Made by a program: the position numbers and the translations under genes. From Acidobacteriota bacterium (GTDB lineage: Bacteria > Acidobacteriota > Terriglobia > Bryobacterales > UBA6623), in NCBI GenBank assembly GCA_027592785.1, contig JAQCLD010000006.1, forward strand, positions 1 to 64,000: DNA of 64,000 nt, read 5' to 3'. The notes under the pieces were generated by a model. It did not search any database. It was given only the letters and a program-made list of their open reading frames with translations, and was not told the origin of the DNA. Below, in pieces: positions 8,210 through 16,191 of this stretch; position 1 is the stretch's first letter; every line of letters begins with the position of its first letter.

Positions 8210-9195
8210 ACGGCGACACTAGACTGCAAGCAGTGTCTTGGCGTGGGCGTGAGTTGTTTGAGAGCGATGGCTGGCCGTATGAACTGTCAGAGCCCGAAGC
8301 AAATGCGCTCGCAGCACTCGCCGAACGCACAGAGAACCGCGATCCAGAGTCCATCACGCGCGCTGAAGCGAAACTCCCCGCGCTAGCCGACCTAGCCACC
8401 CGCCTCTCTCATGAACTCGAAGAAGGCGCCGGGGTCGTCCTGCTGCGCGGGCTGCCGCTGGACGCGCGAGCCTTGTGGGCGCTGACGCTGCAGCTCGGGA
8501 CGCCGGTTTCGCAAAGCGCCGAGGGCCAGCGCCTCTTCCCTGTCCGCGATGCGGGCTATGCGCCGGGCGACTCGCGCTTTCGCGGGCCGATGTCCAACAA
8601 GCGCCTCAGCTTCCACACTGACCGCTGCGACGTCATCGCCTTTCTTTGCATTCAGCCGGCGGCCGAGGGTGGAGACACCTTCGTTGTCAGCTCCGTCGCC
8701 CTACGGGACGAGTTGCGCCGCCGCGCTCCCGCCGTGCTCGAAACCCTGAGCCGTCCCTACCCCTACTTGCGGCACACCGTCGACCTCGGCAACCAGCGGC
8801 CCTACTGCGAGTTGCCGATTTTCTCCGAGCGCGACGGTTTCTTCGGGGCACACTTTCTACGCGTGCTGATCGACCGCGCCGACCAGTCCGCCGACGCGCC
8901 TAACCTCACCGAAGAGCAACGCGCCGCGCTCGACACGCTCGAAGCCCTCGCCGAAGACCCAGCAATGCACGCCTCGTTCCGCATGGCGCTCGGCGACGTC
9001 CTGCTGCTCAACAACTGGACGACCTTTCATCGCCGCAGCGAATTCATCGACGCTCCAGAGCCCGAGTGCAAACGCCACCTGCTGCGCGTCTGGCTCTCGA
9101 TGGACAACAGCCGCCCCATTGACCCCAGCTTCGCCGATCATTTCGGCGCAACCGAGGCCGGGACCTTGCGCGGCGGCATGCACCCCTTGGCGTAG
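8206..9195 (+). CDS. TauD/TfdA-family Fe(II)/2-oxoglutarate dioxygenase
   Basis: A 329-aa cytoplasmic oxygenase. The iron-binding HxD is in LSFHTDRCD (about residue 136). The distal histidine and the 2-oxoglutarate-binding arginine are probably in the LLNNWTTFHRR...KRHLLRVW region near the C-terminus. EGGDTFVVSSVALRDEL is typical of the TauD fold. The first 60 residues are not part of the core fold. Substrates of the family range from taurine to modified amino acids; the substrate here cannot be told. The ATG overlaps the preceding gene by 4 bp (ATGA), so translation is coupled. The usual start and full length appear intact. Confidence 0.85.
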   Translation: MNGDTRLQAVSWRGRELFESDGWPYELSEPEANALAALAERTENRDPESITRAEAKLPALADLATRLSHELEEGAGVVLLRGLPLDARALWALTLQLGTPVSQSAEGQRLFPVRDAGYAPGDSRFRGPMSNKRLSFHTDRCDVIAFLCIQPAAEGGDTFVVSSVALRDELRRRAPAVLETLSRPYPYLRHTVDLGNQRPYCELPIFSERDGFFGAHFLRVLIDRADQSADAPNLTEEQRAALDTLEALAEDPAMHASFRMALGDVLLLNNWTTFHRRSEFIDAPEPECKRHLLRVWLSMDNSRPIDPSFADHFGATEAGTLRGGMHPLA

Positions 9196-9234
9196 CTAGA
9201 TTCGCCGCCTGCCGGGGAGTACGATCCAGAGCAC

Positions 9235-9293
9235 TGACATTTTGTGACATTTTACTGACACAAAGCGACATTTCGTTCACAATTTGCTGACGT
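9235..9293. repeat. Phased TGACA repeats in a convergent intergenic gap
   Basis: Between the stops of the dioxygenase and the MoaD-like gene the sequence repeats TGACATTTTG, TGACATTTTA, TGACACAAAG and CGACATTTCG. The copies start at 9235, 9245, 9256 and 9266, that is every 10-11 bp. A looser TGACG copy starts at 9288. Helical phasing suggests protein binding or a decayed tandem repeat. There is no obvious terminator hairpin in it. Confidence 0.5.
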
Positions 9294-9560
9294 TTACTGT
9301 CCTTCCGCGCCGCCTGAGATCGCGGCGATAAAGTGGATTTCGCTATCGGCCTCAACGCGTTCGAGCAAGCCCAGCGGGGCCACTGCACCGTCGACGGCGA
9401 CGGCCAGGTTGGGCTTGAGCTTGGCGCCGTCGAGTAGTTCGGCTCGCAAGTCCGGATCGAGATTGTTGACCACTTCGCGCACGGTCGAGCCAACGACTTC
9501 GATCGACTCTTGGCCATCGGCGAAGGAGCGTAACGCAGTGGGGATGAACACGGTCGGCAT
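9294..9560 (-). CDS. MoaD/ThiS-family sulfur-carrier protein with C-terminal extension
   Basis: An 88-aa ubiquitin-fold protein (MPTVFIPTALRSFADGQ start, DSEIHFIAAISGG end). Carriers of this family are adenylated and thiolated on a terminal Gly-Gly. Here the GG is followed by AEGQ, so the chain would have to be trimmed before use, as with CysO-like carriers handled by JAMM peptidases, or the extension is tolerated. It lies 3 bp after the SpoIID-like gene, last in a coupled three-gene unit. No moaE, thiG, cysM or E1-like gene is next to it. The partner pathway (molybdopterin, thiamine or cysteine) is therefore open. Confidence 0.8.
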   Translation of the reverse strand: MPTVFIPTALRSFADGQESIEVVGSTVREVVNNLDPDLRAELLDGAKLKPNLAVAVDGAVAPLGLLERVEADSEIHFIAAISGGAEGQ

Positions 9561-9563
9561 GGC

Positions 9564-10559
9564 TTAACGAATGAGAACGGCGGGGAAGTAACGGTGCAGG
9601 ATATCGCGCCACGAGGCGCCTTGTCTTGCCAAGCCCGCGGCGCCGCGTTGGCACAGACCAATGCCGTGACCTTCCCCCGCGCCGGTGAAGGTTGCCGTGT
9701 CACCGCTGGCCGTGGCCTCGTACATGTTGCTGGGGATCGCCTCCAAGCCCAGGCGACGGACAACGTCGAGTCGAGCCTGTTCGCTGTGCTCGCGGATCAG
9801 CGCGGCGACTTCTGCTAGCGGATGAGTGCGCGTCCAGGACTTCGGGGCACGAGCGCAGATGGGACACTCGGCGCTTTGATAGGCGGCGCTCCCTTGGAGG
9901 CCGACTTGTTGCGGCGTGCGCGTGCGTCCGTCGCAACTGCGCGTGAACAGCGCTTCGAAAGGTTTGCCGTTGTACCAGAGCAGTGTTCCGGCGGTCTCGG
10001 CGGCAGCGCTGCGAGCGCGTTCGTCGAGCGCATCGGTGAGGTATTGGCAGTGCGTGGTGTCGCAGAAGTCGAACTCGTCGTGACGACGGCCCGAGGCGAG
10101 GTACGAGCGCGAGGCGACCGCTTGGGCGAGCAGCCCTTGCTGCGGGCCGTCGAGTGCGGCTTCGCCTGCAACGGCAGAGGCGACAGCGGTTTCGAGGTCC
10201 ATCGTCACGACCCCTTGCAGGGCGCCTGCGTGCGCGGTGATCTCGAGCGCACCGTTGTATTGGCGTGTGAGTTTGCCGGGGACGGTGAGTTCAAAGGAGC
10301 CTGCGGTCGAGATACGATCTGTTTCCAGCGCGTGACCAGCGATGCTGATGAGCACGCTGTCGCCGTTGGCGCTGAGCTGCGCCACGCGTTGACCTTCAAT
10401 CGTGCTGCCGCCGGCCAAGCGTAGCGGACCGGCCTGGGAAGCGCGGAGCGTTAGTTCACGAGGTTCAAACAGGCTCAGCACGCCGATGCGGACGGTCTTC
10501 GGTTGCGCTGCTAATGAGGCCGCAGCGATGAGCAGACAGATGAACAGTCGTGCGGTCAC
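9564..10559 (-). CDS. SpoIID/LytB-domain protein
   Basis: A 331-aa exported protein with a signal peptide (LFICLLIAAASLAAQ). The SpoIID core is at residues 115-325: MDLETAVASAVAGE, AVASRSYL and the late GHGIGLCQRGAAGLA block. Bacillus SpoIID is a lytic transglycosylase acting on peptidoglycan stripped of peptides; in non-sporulating bacteria the domain is thought to act in wall remodelling. The start codon is GTG and overlaps the TGA of the beta-propeller gene (GTGA), so the two are translationally coupled. Two Cys pairs (DFCDTTHC, CPIC) could form disulfides outside the cytoplasm. Confidence 0.85.
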   Translation of the reverse strand: MTARLFICLLIAAASLAAQPKTVRIGVLSLFEPRELTLRASQAGPLRLAGGSTIEGQRVAQLSANGDSVLISIAGHALETDRISTAGSFELTVPGKLTRQYNGALEITAHAGALQGVVTMDLETAVASAVAGEAALDGPQQGLLAQAVASRSYLASGRRHDEFDFCDTTHCQYLTDALDERARSAAAETAGTLLWYNGKPFEALFTRSCDGRTRTPQQVGLQGSAAYQSAECPICARAPKSWTRTHPLAEVAALIREHSEQARLDVVRRLGLEAIPSNMYEATASGDTATFTGAGEGHGIGLCQRGAAGLARQGASWRDILHRYFPAVLIR

Positions 10560-12025
10560 GGGCGAAGATCGTAGGCGGCCATTTCGGTTTGATTGCGTAC
10601 CAGTAGGATGCCGTCGGCTATGGCCGGGACGTTCCAGGTTTTGCCTTCAAGCGCTTGGAACATGGCGAGTTCTTCGTGGCCCTGGGGCGTCGCTTTGACC
10701 AGCACGACTTCGCCGCTCTCGGTGAGCACAACGATGTGCTCGCCGGCGAGCAGGAGTTGGCCGTAGCCGTAGCGGCCGCCCTTCCATTTGCGCTCGCCGG
10801 TCATCACGTCGATACAGGCCATGATCGATTCGTCGAGCCCGTAGATGTAGCCGTCGTGCAGTACCGAGCTATTGAACTTGTTGCGCATGCTGTTCTTTTC
10901 CCAGACGACTTCGACGACGAAACCGTCGCCTCTGGGGACGATCTTCAGCAGTTCCGAACCGTGCCGGTAGGAGGACGAGACCCAAAGGTGATCGTCGTCG
11001 ACCTGGATCGGCTGGGCGGAGTTGATGTCGTTGTTGGAGTACCAGGGATGCTCCCACAACAGTGATCCGTCAGCAGGATCTAGACCCACGATGCGCTTGC
11101 CGCTGAAGTAGAGCAGCTGACGCTTGTCGGCAAGGGTCGCCAGTTGCGGTGAGGCGTATCCGCCCTGGTCGTCTTGCGACGTCCAGGCTATGGAGCCGTC
11201 GGCGGCGTTGTAGGCGATGACGGATTTGTTGTTGCGGCCGCCGGGGAAAACAATGACTCTGCCGTCGTCGACGAGCGGCGCTCCGGACATGCCCCAGGTG
11301 AGATTGCCGACGCCGGCGTCTTCGAGGATATTCCGTCGCCAGAGCAACTCGCCGTTGCTTGCGTTGAGCGCCTGGAGTTCACCCAGAGCGCCCAGCGGAT
11401 AGAGTTTGCCGTCGCTCCAGGTGGGCGTGGCGCGGGGTCCGGGGCCGCCCATGGATTCTTGAAAGAGCCCGGGCCAGCCGTGTTCCCAGTGCTGCAGACC
11501 GCTGCGCAAGTCGTAGGCGGCGACGACCTCGCGGTCGCGGCGCTGTTCGATGGTGTAAACGAGCCCTTGGGCCACGACCATGGAAGCGTAGCCGCCGCCG
11601 ATTTTTACGCGCCAGAGTTCGGGCAGCCCCTTGCTAGGCCAAGCCGTATTGATGGCGGTTTGGTCGTAGACGCCGTCCCGATGGGCTCCGCGGTAGTCAG
11701 GCCAGGGTGCTCTGGAAGGCAAAGGCAATACGCTGGCTTCCGGCGCCGGCGCGGAAACCGAAGGAGCGCCTTCAGGTATCGGCGTGGGTGCGACCGGAGG
11801 AGGTTCGAGCTCGGCGAGGGTTGCAGCTGCCCGTGCGCGGTCGGCCTCGATGGCCTCGTAGTGCGCCTCGTCGTTTTGCAGACTAACGATGGGGATGCCG
11901 ATGCCCTCGCCGGGCATTTCAAACTTCACCCCGACGAACTTGTTTAGGATGAACAACAACCCGAAGCCGACGACGAGTACGATGACCAAGCTCTTGAGCA
12001 GGCCAAGAAAGATGCGCATAAGCAT
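10556..12025 (-). CDS. Membrane-anchored PQQ-like beta-propeller protein
   Basis: A 489-aa protein with one N-terminal membrane helix (FLGLLKSLVIVLVVGFGLLFI) and a proline-rich linker, then an outer-membrane-protein-assembly-BamB/PQQ-type eight-bladed propeller. Repeats of the AYDLRSGLQHW, ALNASNGELLWRR and GLDPADGSLLWEH kind are clear. Such proteins are often called quinoproteins, but many (BamB) bind no cofactor. The start at 12025 gives MLMRIFLG; the second Met at 12019 is possible. It is first in the coupled unit with SpoIID- and MoaD-like genes. Its role is unknown. Confidence 0.8.
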   Translation of the reverse strand: MLMRIFLGLLKSLVIVLVVGFGLLFILNKFVGVKFEMPGEGIGIPIVSLQNDEAHYEAIEADRARAAATLAELEPPPVAPTPIPEGAPSVSAPAPEASVLPLPSRAPWPDYRGAHRDGVYDQTAINTAWPSKGLPELWRVKIGGGYASMVVAQGLVYTIEQRRDREVVAAYDLRSGLQHWEHGWPGLFQESMGGPGPRATPTWSDGKLYPLGALGELQALNASNGELLWRRNILEDAGVGNLTWGMSGAPLVDDGRVIVFPGGRNNKSVIAYNAADGSIAWTSQDDQGGYASPQLATLADKRQLLYFSGKRIVGLDPADGSLLWEHPWYSNNDINSAQPIQVDDDHLWVSSSYRHGSELLKIVPRGDGFVVEVVWEKNSMRNKFNSSVLHDGYIYGLDESIMACIDVMTGERKWKGGRYGYGQLLLAGEHIVVLTESGEVVLVKATPQGHEELAMFQALEGKTWNVPAIADGILLVRNQTEMAAYDLRP

Positions 12026-12088
12026 TCATTGTGAGGGAAGCTGCCATTTCTGGCCAGAAATTGCCGACGTGCGAGAGGATCAAGCCTA

Positions 12089-12988
12089 GTGGGTAAGCGG
12101 GTTGAACAAGGTCTTGGTTCGGCGAAGGCTTGGTTGTGGCGTTGGCAAACGCGAGCGATCACGAGTCTTGGTTTTGCGGCGACCGCGAGACGAGTCAAGG
12201 TGTTGCGCCCCGGGGCGAGCACGCCGGCGTCCCCCGAAAGCCTGGTTGTCGTTTGTTTGATGCGCGACGCGGGCGGCTACGTCGATTCGTACATCGAGCA
12301 CTATCGCCGTTTAGGCGCAGTGCGGATTGTATTGCTCGACAACGGTTCGACAGACGACAGCGTTGAGCGCGCAATGAGCTACGACGGCGTGACGGTGCTG
12401 CGCTGCGAGCTGCCGTTCCGTTGGTTCCGGACAGCCATGCGGCGCTACTTGGTTGAAACGTACGGGGACGGCGGATGGGTGCTGCTGGCGGATGTGGATG
12501 AGCTTTGGGACTACCCGTTCTCCGAAGGGCTGGCGTTAGGGTCGTTTTTGCAGTATCTGAATGAACACTCCGACACAGCCGTGGCCGCGCAGATGTTGGA
12601 TCTGTTCGCTCCAGGGCCGGTGGATGGATGGCCGGATGCAGGTCCGGAGTTGGTTCAGGCGGCGACCTGGTTCGATTTGTCCGATGTGCGCAAGCAAGAG
12701 TTGCCGGCCGCGGCGCTAAGAAATCGATTCGCCGCTGAAGCACCGCCCTGTTTCAACGGCGGGCTGCGGATGCGAGCGTTCTCAGCCGATCCGTTGTTGA
12801 CGAAGTTCCCGCTGACGCGGCGGGAGAACGGTCGTGGGCCGTTAGTAGAGAACGCACACTTCGTGAGTGGAGCGTCGGTCGCTGACGTGACCTGCGTGCT
12901 GTTGCACTACAAGTTCGACGGAAGATTCCGGGAAAGGACAGAGGAAGCGGTCCGGCGAAAGAACTTGAGAACGGCGCTGCAAAACTAG
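12089..12988 (+). CDS. Glycosyltransferase, family 2 (Glyco_tranf_2_4-like)
   Basis: A 299-aa cytoplasmic GT-A enzyme. VVCLMRDAGGYVDSYIEHYRRLGA, LLDNGSTDDS and WVLLADVDELWDYP are the hallmarks of this subgroup; DVDE corresponds to the metal-binding DxD. It would transfer a sugar from a nucleotide sugar to an unknown acceptor. The start shown is GTG; the first 40 residues are not part of the fold and a later start is possible. The last codons lie inside one arm of a 28-bp inverted repeat, so the C-terminus may have been replaced by a rearrangement. Confidence 0.8.
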   Translation: MGKRVEQGLGSAKAWLWRWQTRAITSLGFAATARRVKVLRPGASTPASPESLVVVCLMRDAGGYVDSYIEHYRRLGAVRIVLLDNGSTDDSVERAMSYDGVTVLRCELPFRWFRTAMRRYLVETYGDGGWVLLADVDELWDYPFSEGLALGSFLQYLNEHSDTAVAAQMLDLFAPGPVDGWPDAGPELVQAATWFDLSDVRKQELPAAALRNRFAAEAPPCFNGGLRMRAFSADPLLTKFPLTRRENGRGPLVENAHFVSGASVADVTCVLLHYKFDGRFRERTEEAVRRKNLRTALQN

Positions 12989-13072
12989 ACCACTTCTGCG
13001 GTCTGGTTTTCCGGCGCCTTCCGGCTCCTTCACTCCGCCGCTCTGTGGTCTAGTTTTGCAGCGCCGTTCTCA
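12966..13072. repeat. 28-bp perfect inverted repeat at the glycosyltransferase 3' end
   Basis: TGAGAACGGCGCTGCAAAAC... (12966-12993) is repeated exactly in inverted form at 13045-13072, with a 51-bp spacer. The left arm is coding; it holds the last codons and stop of the glycosyltransferase gene. The right arm lies where the brxA-like remnant stops. A small hairpin (AGACC/GGTCT, then TTTT) inside the spacer near 12985-13010 could terminate transcription. The duplication looks like a foldback rearrangement joint. Confidence 0.8.
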
Positions 13073-13405
13073 GAGTGCTGTCAACCAGAAATAGATAGGA
13101 CGCACCATCAGTGCCGGCGCATCCAATCGCTCTAGCGGCGCAAGCAGCTTCCAACCCTACTTCATCGGACCTTCGACGAAACGCGGCACAAAGATTCGGT
13201 TGAGCACATCGGCGGCTCTGGCCCGGGTGGCCTTATTTAGGGGGTTCAGGCGAATCACCTCCGCTTTATTGGTATCAAGGGGGGCGTCGGTCCACATGCG
13301 CACGAGCTGTCGCATCTCTTCAAGCATGGCACCGCCCTTTTGAATCCGGCTCGTGTAGCGGGACGGCGAGGTAGACCTAGGCTGAGGAACTGACCGGATC
13401 GGCAT
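13070..13405 (-). pseudogene. brxA-like (DUF1819, BREX) remnant
   Basis: From the ATG at 13405 the frame reads MPIRSVPQ..., then RYTSRIQKGGAMLEEMRQLV and NKATRARAADVLNRIFVPRF. These are the start and first conserved blocks of DUF1819/BrxA proteins of BREX phage-defence systems as I know them. A TAG follows at 13157, but the same frame continues as GWKLLAPLERLDAPALMVRP and IYFWLTAL before a TGA at 13070, where the inverted-repeat arm begins. A full BrxA is about 200 aa, so both a nonsense mutation and loss of the second half are seen. No other BREX gene (brxB, brxC, pglX, pglZ, brxL) is present. The family call rests on motif memory. Confidence 0.6.
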
Positions 13406-13696
13406 GCTAGTTCTTGTTTCAGCAGATAGGCGGGGGAAAACGTCGGAGCCAGATTGCATCAGATCCCCAATTCTACGGGAAGATGTGCAGCCAGTGCCGT
13501 GGCGCTGTCCGAATGCTTGAGCAAGTTGCCACGTTGTTGGAACTTGCCAAAAAGGACGACCGAGGGCAAGATCGGCAAGTGGGACTTACTTCAAATTCCG
13601 TGCACGCGGTTTACGAATGGTCTGGCAATTTGCGGACACCACGCGGACACGGACAACCCCGCTCTCGGGGCCATCGCTGTAAGTGGTTGAGTTAAA
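13406..13696. other. Gene-free stretch next to tRNA-Pro, possible integration scar
   Basis: No convincing gene. The stretch has GCGGACAC twice (13632-13639 and 13643-13650, an 11-bp period) and a CCCCG/CGGGG hairpin at 13657-13670, directly beyond the 3' end of the tRNA. Such short repeats beside a tRNA 3' end fit arm-type integrase sites or the remains of an integrase gene. A plus-strand ORF (FYGKMCSQCRGAVRMLEQVA) could be a gene fragment but is not recognised. Confidence 0.4.
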
Positions 13697-13773
13697 TGGT
13701 CGGGGCGCCGAGATTCGAACTCGGGACCTCTTGCTCCCGAAGCAAGCGCGCTACCAGGCTGCGCTACGCCCCG
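13697..13773 (-). tRNA. tRNA-Pro (CGG)
   Basis: Read on the minus strand, the gene folds as a full cloverleaf. CGGGGCG pairs with CGCCCCG in the acceptor. The D-arm contains AGCCTGGTAGC. The anticodon stem CTTGC/GCAAG carries the loop TTCGGGA with anticodon CGG. The T-arm is CCGAG/CTCGG around TTCGAAT. The 3' CCA is encoded. It reads the proline codon CCG. Its 3' end faces the brxA remnant, and tRNA 3' ends are common integration sites. Confidence 0.95.
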
Positions 13774-13827
13774 ACACGGGAAGAGCTTCATCGATGATAC
13801 CGGATTCCCCGGTGCTCCGCTTGAGGG

Positions 13828-14256
13828 CTAGCGCCAGCCGGCTCCCTGTTCCTGAAGGTAGTCGACAACCGCTCGATGGCCTCCGCGCGCCGCGAACGCT
13901 AGTACGGGTTTGTCTTCCTTGCCGTGGTGGAGGCTCAGGTTCGCCCCAGCTTCGACCAATACTCGAACAGTTTCCAGGTGGCCGCGGTCGGCGGCGAGGA
14001 TAAGCGCGGTAGCACCCTCGTATTGACTCGCGTCGAGGTCGGCGCCCGCCTTGGCCAAAACGCGGCACGCTTCCACGCGGCCGTTCTGGGCGGCCCAGGT
14101 CAAAGCGGTGTCGTCCCACTGGTCACGGGCGTTAACGCGGATGCCGGATTTCAGGAAGCCTTCGAGCACGGCGACGTCGCCCGCTTTGGCGGCTTCAAAC
14201 CAGGTCGGGTCGGTATAGAGGCCGATCGCCTTCTTCAGCTTGTTTGTCCAGGTCAT
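13828..14256 (-). CDS. Ankyrin-repeat protein
   Basis: A 142-aa protein made of about four ankyrin repeats: [60 protein letters not shown] and [15 protein letters not shown]. The ATG at 14256 (MTWTNKLKK) is preferred to the longer track ORF, whose first 61 residues are low-complexity and lie in intergenic-like DNA. There is no signal peptide. Ankyrin repeats bind proteins; the partner is unknown. Confidence 0.8.
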   Translation of the reverse strand: MTWTNKLKKAIGLYTDPTWFEAAKAGDVAVLEGFLKSGIRVNARDQWDDTALTWAAQNGRVEACRVLAKAGADLDASQYEGATALILAADRGHLETVRVLVEAGANLSLHHGKEDKPVLAFAARGGHRAVVDYLQEQGAGWR

Positions 14257-14480
14257 GCTGCTACACCAGAGTAACAGTGCGGAAGGCGGCACTGTGCCTG
14301 GTTTGTACTTCATGGAGATTGCTAGCGTGCAAAAGGCGTCACCGACTGGGAAGAAGACTGGATGCGGGAACTCACGACATCGACGCGGATGTCGTCGAGA
14401 TTCGGCGGGGCCTATGGCGCTGGAGGAAACGGGCGACAAGCGGAGACAGTGCGCAAGATGCTCAAGCTCTCGCGGATTGC

Positions 14481-14500
14481 GCCGGTCTAGACCGGCTTTT
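14481..14500 (+). terminator. Palindromic hairpin followed by TTTT
   Basis: GCCGGTCTAGACCGGC is a perfect 16-bp palindrome followed by TTTT on the plus strand. The TAG stop of the SpoIIE-type gene is inside it. On the minus strand no T-run follows, so for that gene it is at best a stabilising hairpin. No plus-strand gene ends here. Confidence 0.45.
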
Positions 14501-16133
14501 CGCTTTCGTAGCCGATGACAAGCAACGTCAGATCGTCGGACTGAGCGACGCCTTGCGTAAATTCGGCAATCTCATCCATGAGGGCGTCATGGAGTTCTTG
14601 AACAGAGCCGTACTTTCCGCGGCTGGCGAGGTCCGCCAGACGCTGCTCGCCGTAACGATCTTGGACAGCGTTGGCGGCCTCGGAGACCCCGTCGCTGTAG
14701 AGTACAAGCCGGTCGCCTGGTTGCAGCTCCAGCTCTTCGGAAGGGAATTCCGCGTCGGCGAAGAGTCCGATTGGTACCGCGGTCGGTTTGAGCCAGTCAA
14801 TACCGCCTTGAGCCCGTACGACCAAGCCTGCGCAATGACCCGCATTCACCCAGCGCCCCTTGCCGTCCCGCTGGATCATGGCGCAAAACGCCGTGGTGAA
14901 ACGGGCATGACGGGAGCGCTCGGTAATATAGCGATTGATCTTCGATACTGCGTAGGAGAGATCGGCGCTGGAAGCGACGGCGGAGAAGAACGCCCCCTGC
15001 AAGAGCGAGGACATGAGGGCCGCGGAGACGCCCTTTCCCGAGACATCCGCGAGCACGATGCCCCAAGTGTCGTTACCTAGGTCGATGACGTCGTAGTAGT
15101 CGCCGCCGACCTGAAAGCACGCTTCCGATGAGCCGGCGGCTGCGAACCACCCGCTCGATGGCAGCTTGGCGGGAAGCAACGCTTGCTGAATCTCGCGAGC
15201 GATTTGCAACTCCTGCTCGAGATCGTGGCGCTGGCGGCTTTCGCTCAGGAGCCGAGCATTCTCGAGAACCGTGGAGATCTCGATGCCGAGCGTCTGCAGC
15301 AATTCGCGGTTACCGTCCGCGAGATTAGCGCCGATCTGGCGAGTGTCCATGTAGAGGACGCCGAGGGTGTCTTTGGCCTTCGTCAGTAGGTTAGTTTCGG
15401 ATTCTTGTCCGAGCCGAATGCGCACGAGCGGTACGCAGATGACGCTGCGCAACTCCAGGGCCAACACAGTATGGCCTTGCTCGAGTGCGTCCGTGTCGGC
15501 GGCCGGGTCGAACGACATAGCGAACAGCTCGGATCGATTCTTTAGGGCGTCTTCGATGACTTGGTGAGGCACGCGCAGTTCGTCTGCGGCGAGAATCTCG
15601 CCTTCGCGATCACGGGCGACGCGAATATCCAACTGGCCGTCAGAGCCGTGCAACATCAGAAATCCACGCTCTGCGCCCGTGACCGACAAAGCCGCGTCCA
15701 CCGCAGCTGCAAGCACGTCGTCGAGGGAACCCGACGACTCCAGAACGCGGGCGACGTCGAGGACAGCGCTGAGGCGTCCGAGATTGTCTCCGCCCTCGGG
15801 CATCTCGGCGACCTTCTTAAGTAAGGGGGCCGAAAAGGCAGGGTTGTTGCCGACGAACAAGACGTAGGAGTCTTCCACGCCGAAATCGATGCGATCCCGC
15901 GGTCGCAATCGCGCGCGCTGCACCCGCCGACCGTTGACGAAGACGCCATGACGGCTGTCGCAATCTTCGATGTAGTGCTCGCCGTCTTCCTGCAGAATCT
16001 GCGCGTGGTTCCTGGAAATGCGGCTGTCGCTCAGAGACAGTTCACGGTCTATCAGACGACCAATGCGGAACGGGCTGCGGTTGACCCGAGCTTGGCGGCG
16101 TTCCTGGCTGGGGGAGATGACAGTTAGGATCAT
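14487..16133 (-). CDS. FHA-GAF-SpoIIE (PP2C-type) serine phosphatase
   Basis: A 548-aa cytoplasmic signalling protein. Residues 20-95 form an FHA domain (RIGRLIDRELSLSDSRISRNHAQI), which binds phosphothreonine. Residues 125-300 form a GAF domain (GAERGFLML, SVICVPLVR, LGVLYMDTR). The coiled linker LEQELQIAREIQQALLP leads into a PP2C-like SpoIIE domain with the metal-binding GDYYDV and LADVSGKG motifs and the late LYSDGVSEA. This family dephosphorylates anti-anti-sigma factors or similar STAS proteins in partner-switching pathways. No STAS or anti-sigma gene is next to it. Confidence 0.9.
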   Translation of the reverse strand: MILTVISPSQERRQARVNRSPFRIGRLIDRELSLSDSRISRNHAQILQEDGEHYIEDCDSRHGVFVNGRRVQRARLRPRDRIDFGVEDSYVLFVGNNPAFSAPLLKKVAEMPEGGDNLGRLSAVLDVARVLESSGSLDDVLAAAVDAALSVTGAERGFLMLHGSDGQLDIRVARDREGEILAADELRVPHQVIEDALKNRSELFAMSFDPAADTDALEQGHTVLALELRSVICVPLVRIRLGQESETNLLTKAKDTLGVLYMDTRQIGANLADGNRELLQTLGIEISTVLENARLLSESRQRHDLEQELQIAREIQQALLPAKLPSSGWFAAAGSSEACFQVGGDYYDVIDLGNDTWGIVLADVSGKGVSAALMSSLLQGAFFSAVASSADLSYAVSKINRYITERSRHARFTTAFCAMIQRDGKGRWVNAGHCAGLVVRAQGGIDWLKPTAVPIGLFADAEFPSEELELQPGDRLVLYSDGVSEAANAVQDRYGEQRLADLASRGKYGSVQELHDALMDEIAEFTQGVAQSDDLTLLVIGYESEKPV

Positions 16134-16191
16134 GGACGCGAGTGAGTTAGACGGGCGCGTCTAAACGATGTGAGGCAGGCTTCGGGGGAGC

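Noticed and set aside
14244-15080. 278-aa plus-strand ORF opposite the SpoIIE-type gene
   Set aside because: It is an antisense shadow in high-GC DNA; the minus-strand product has clear FHA, GAF and SpoIIE domains.
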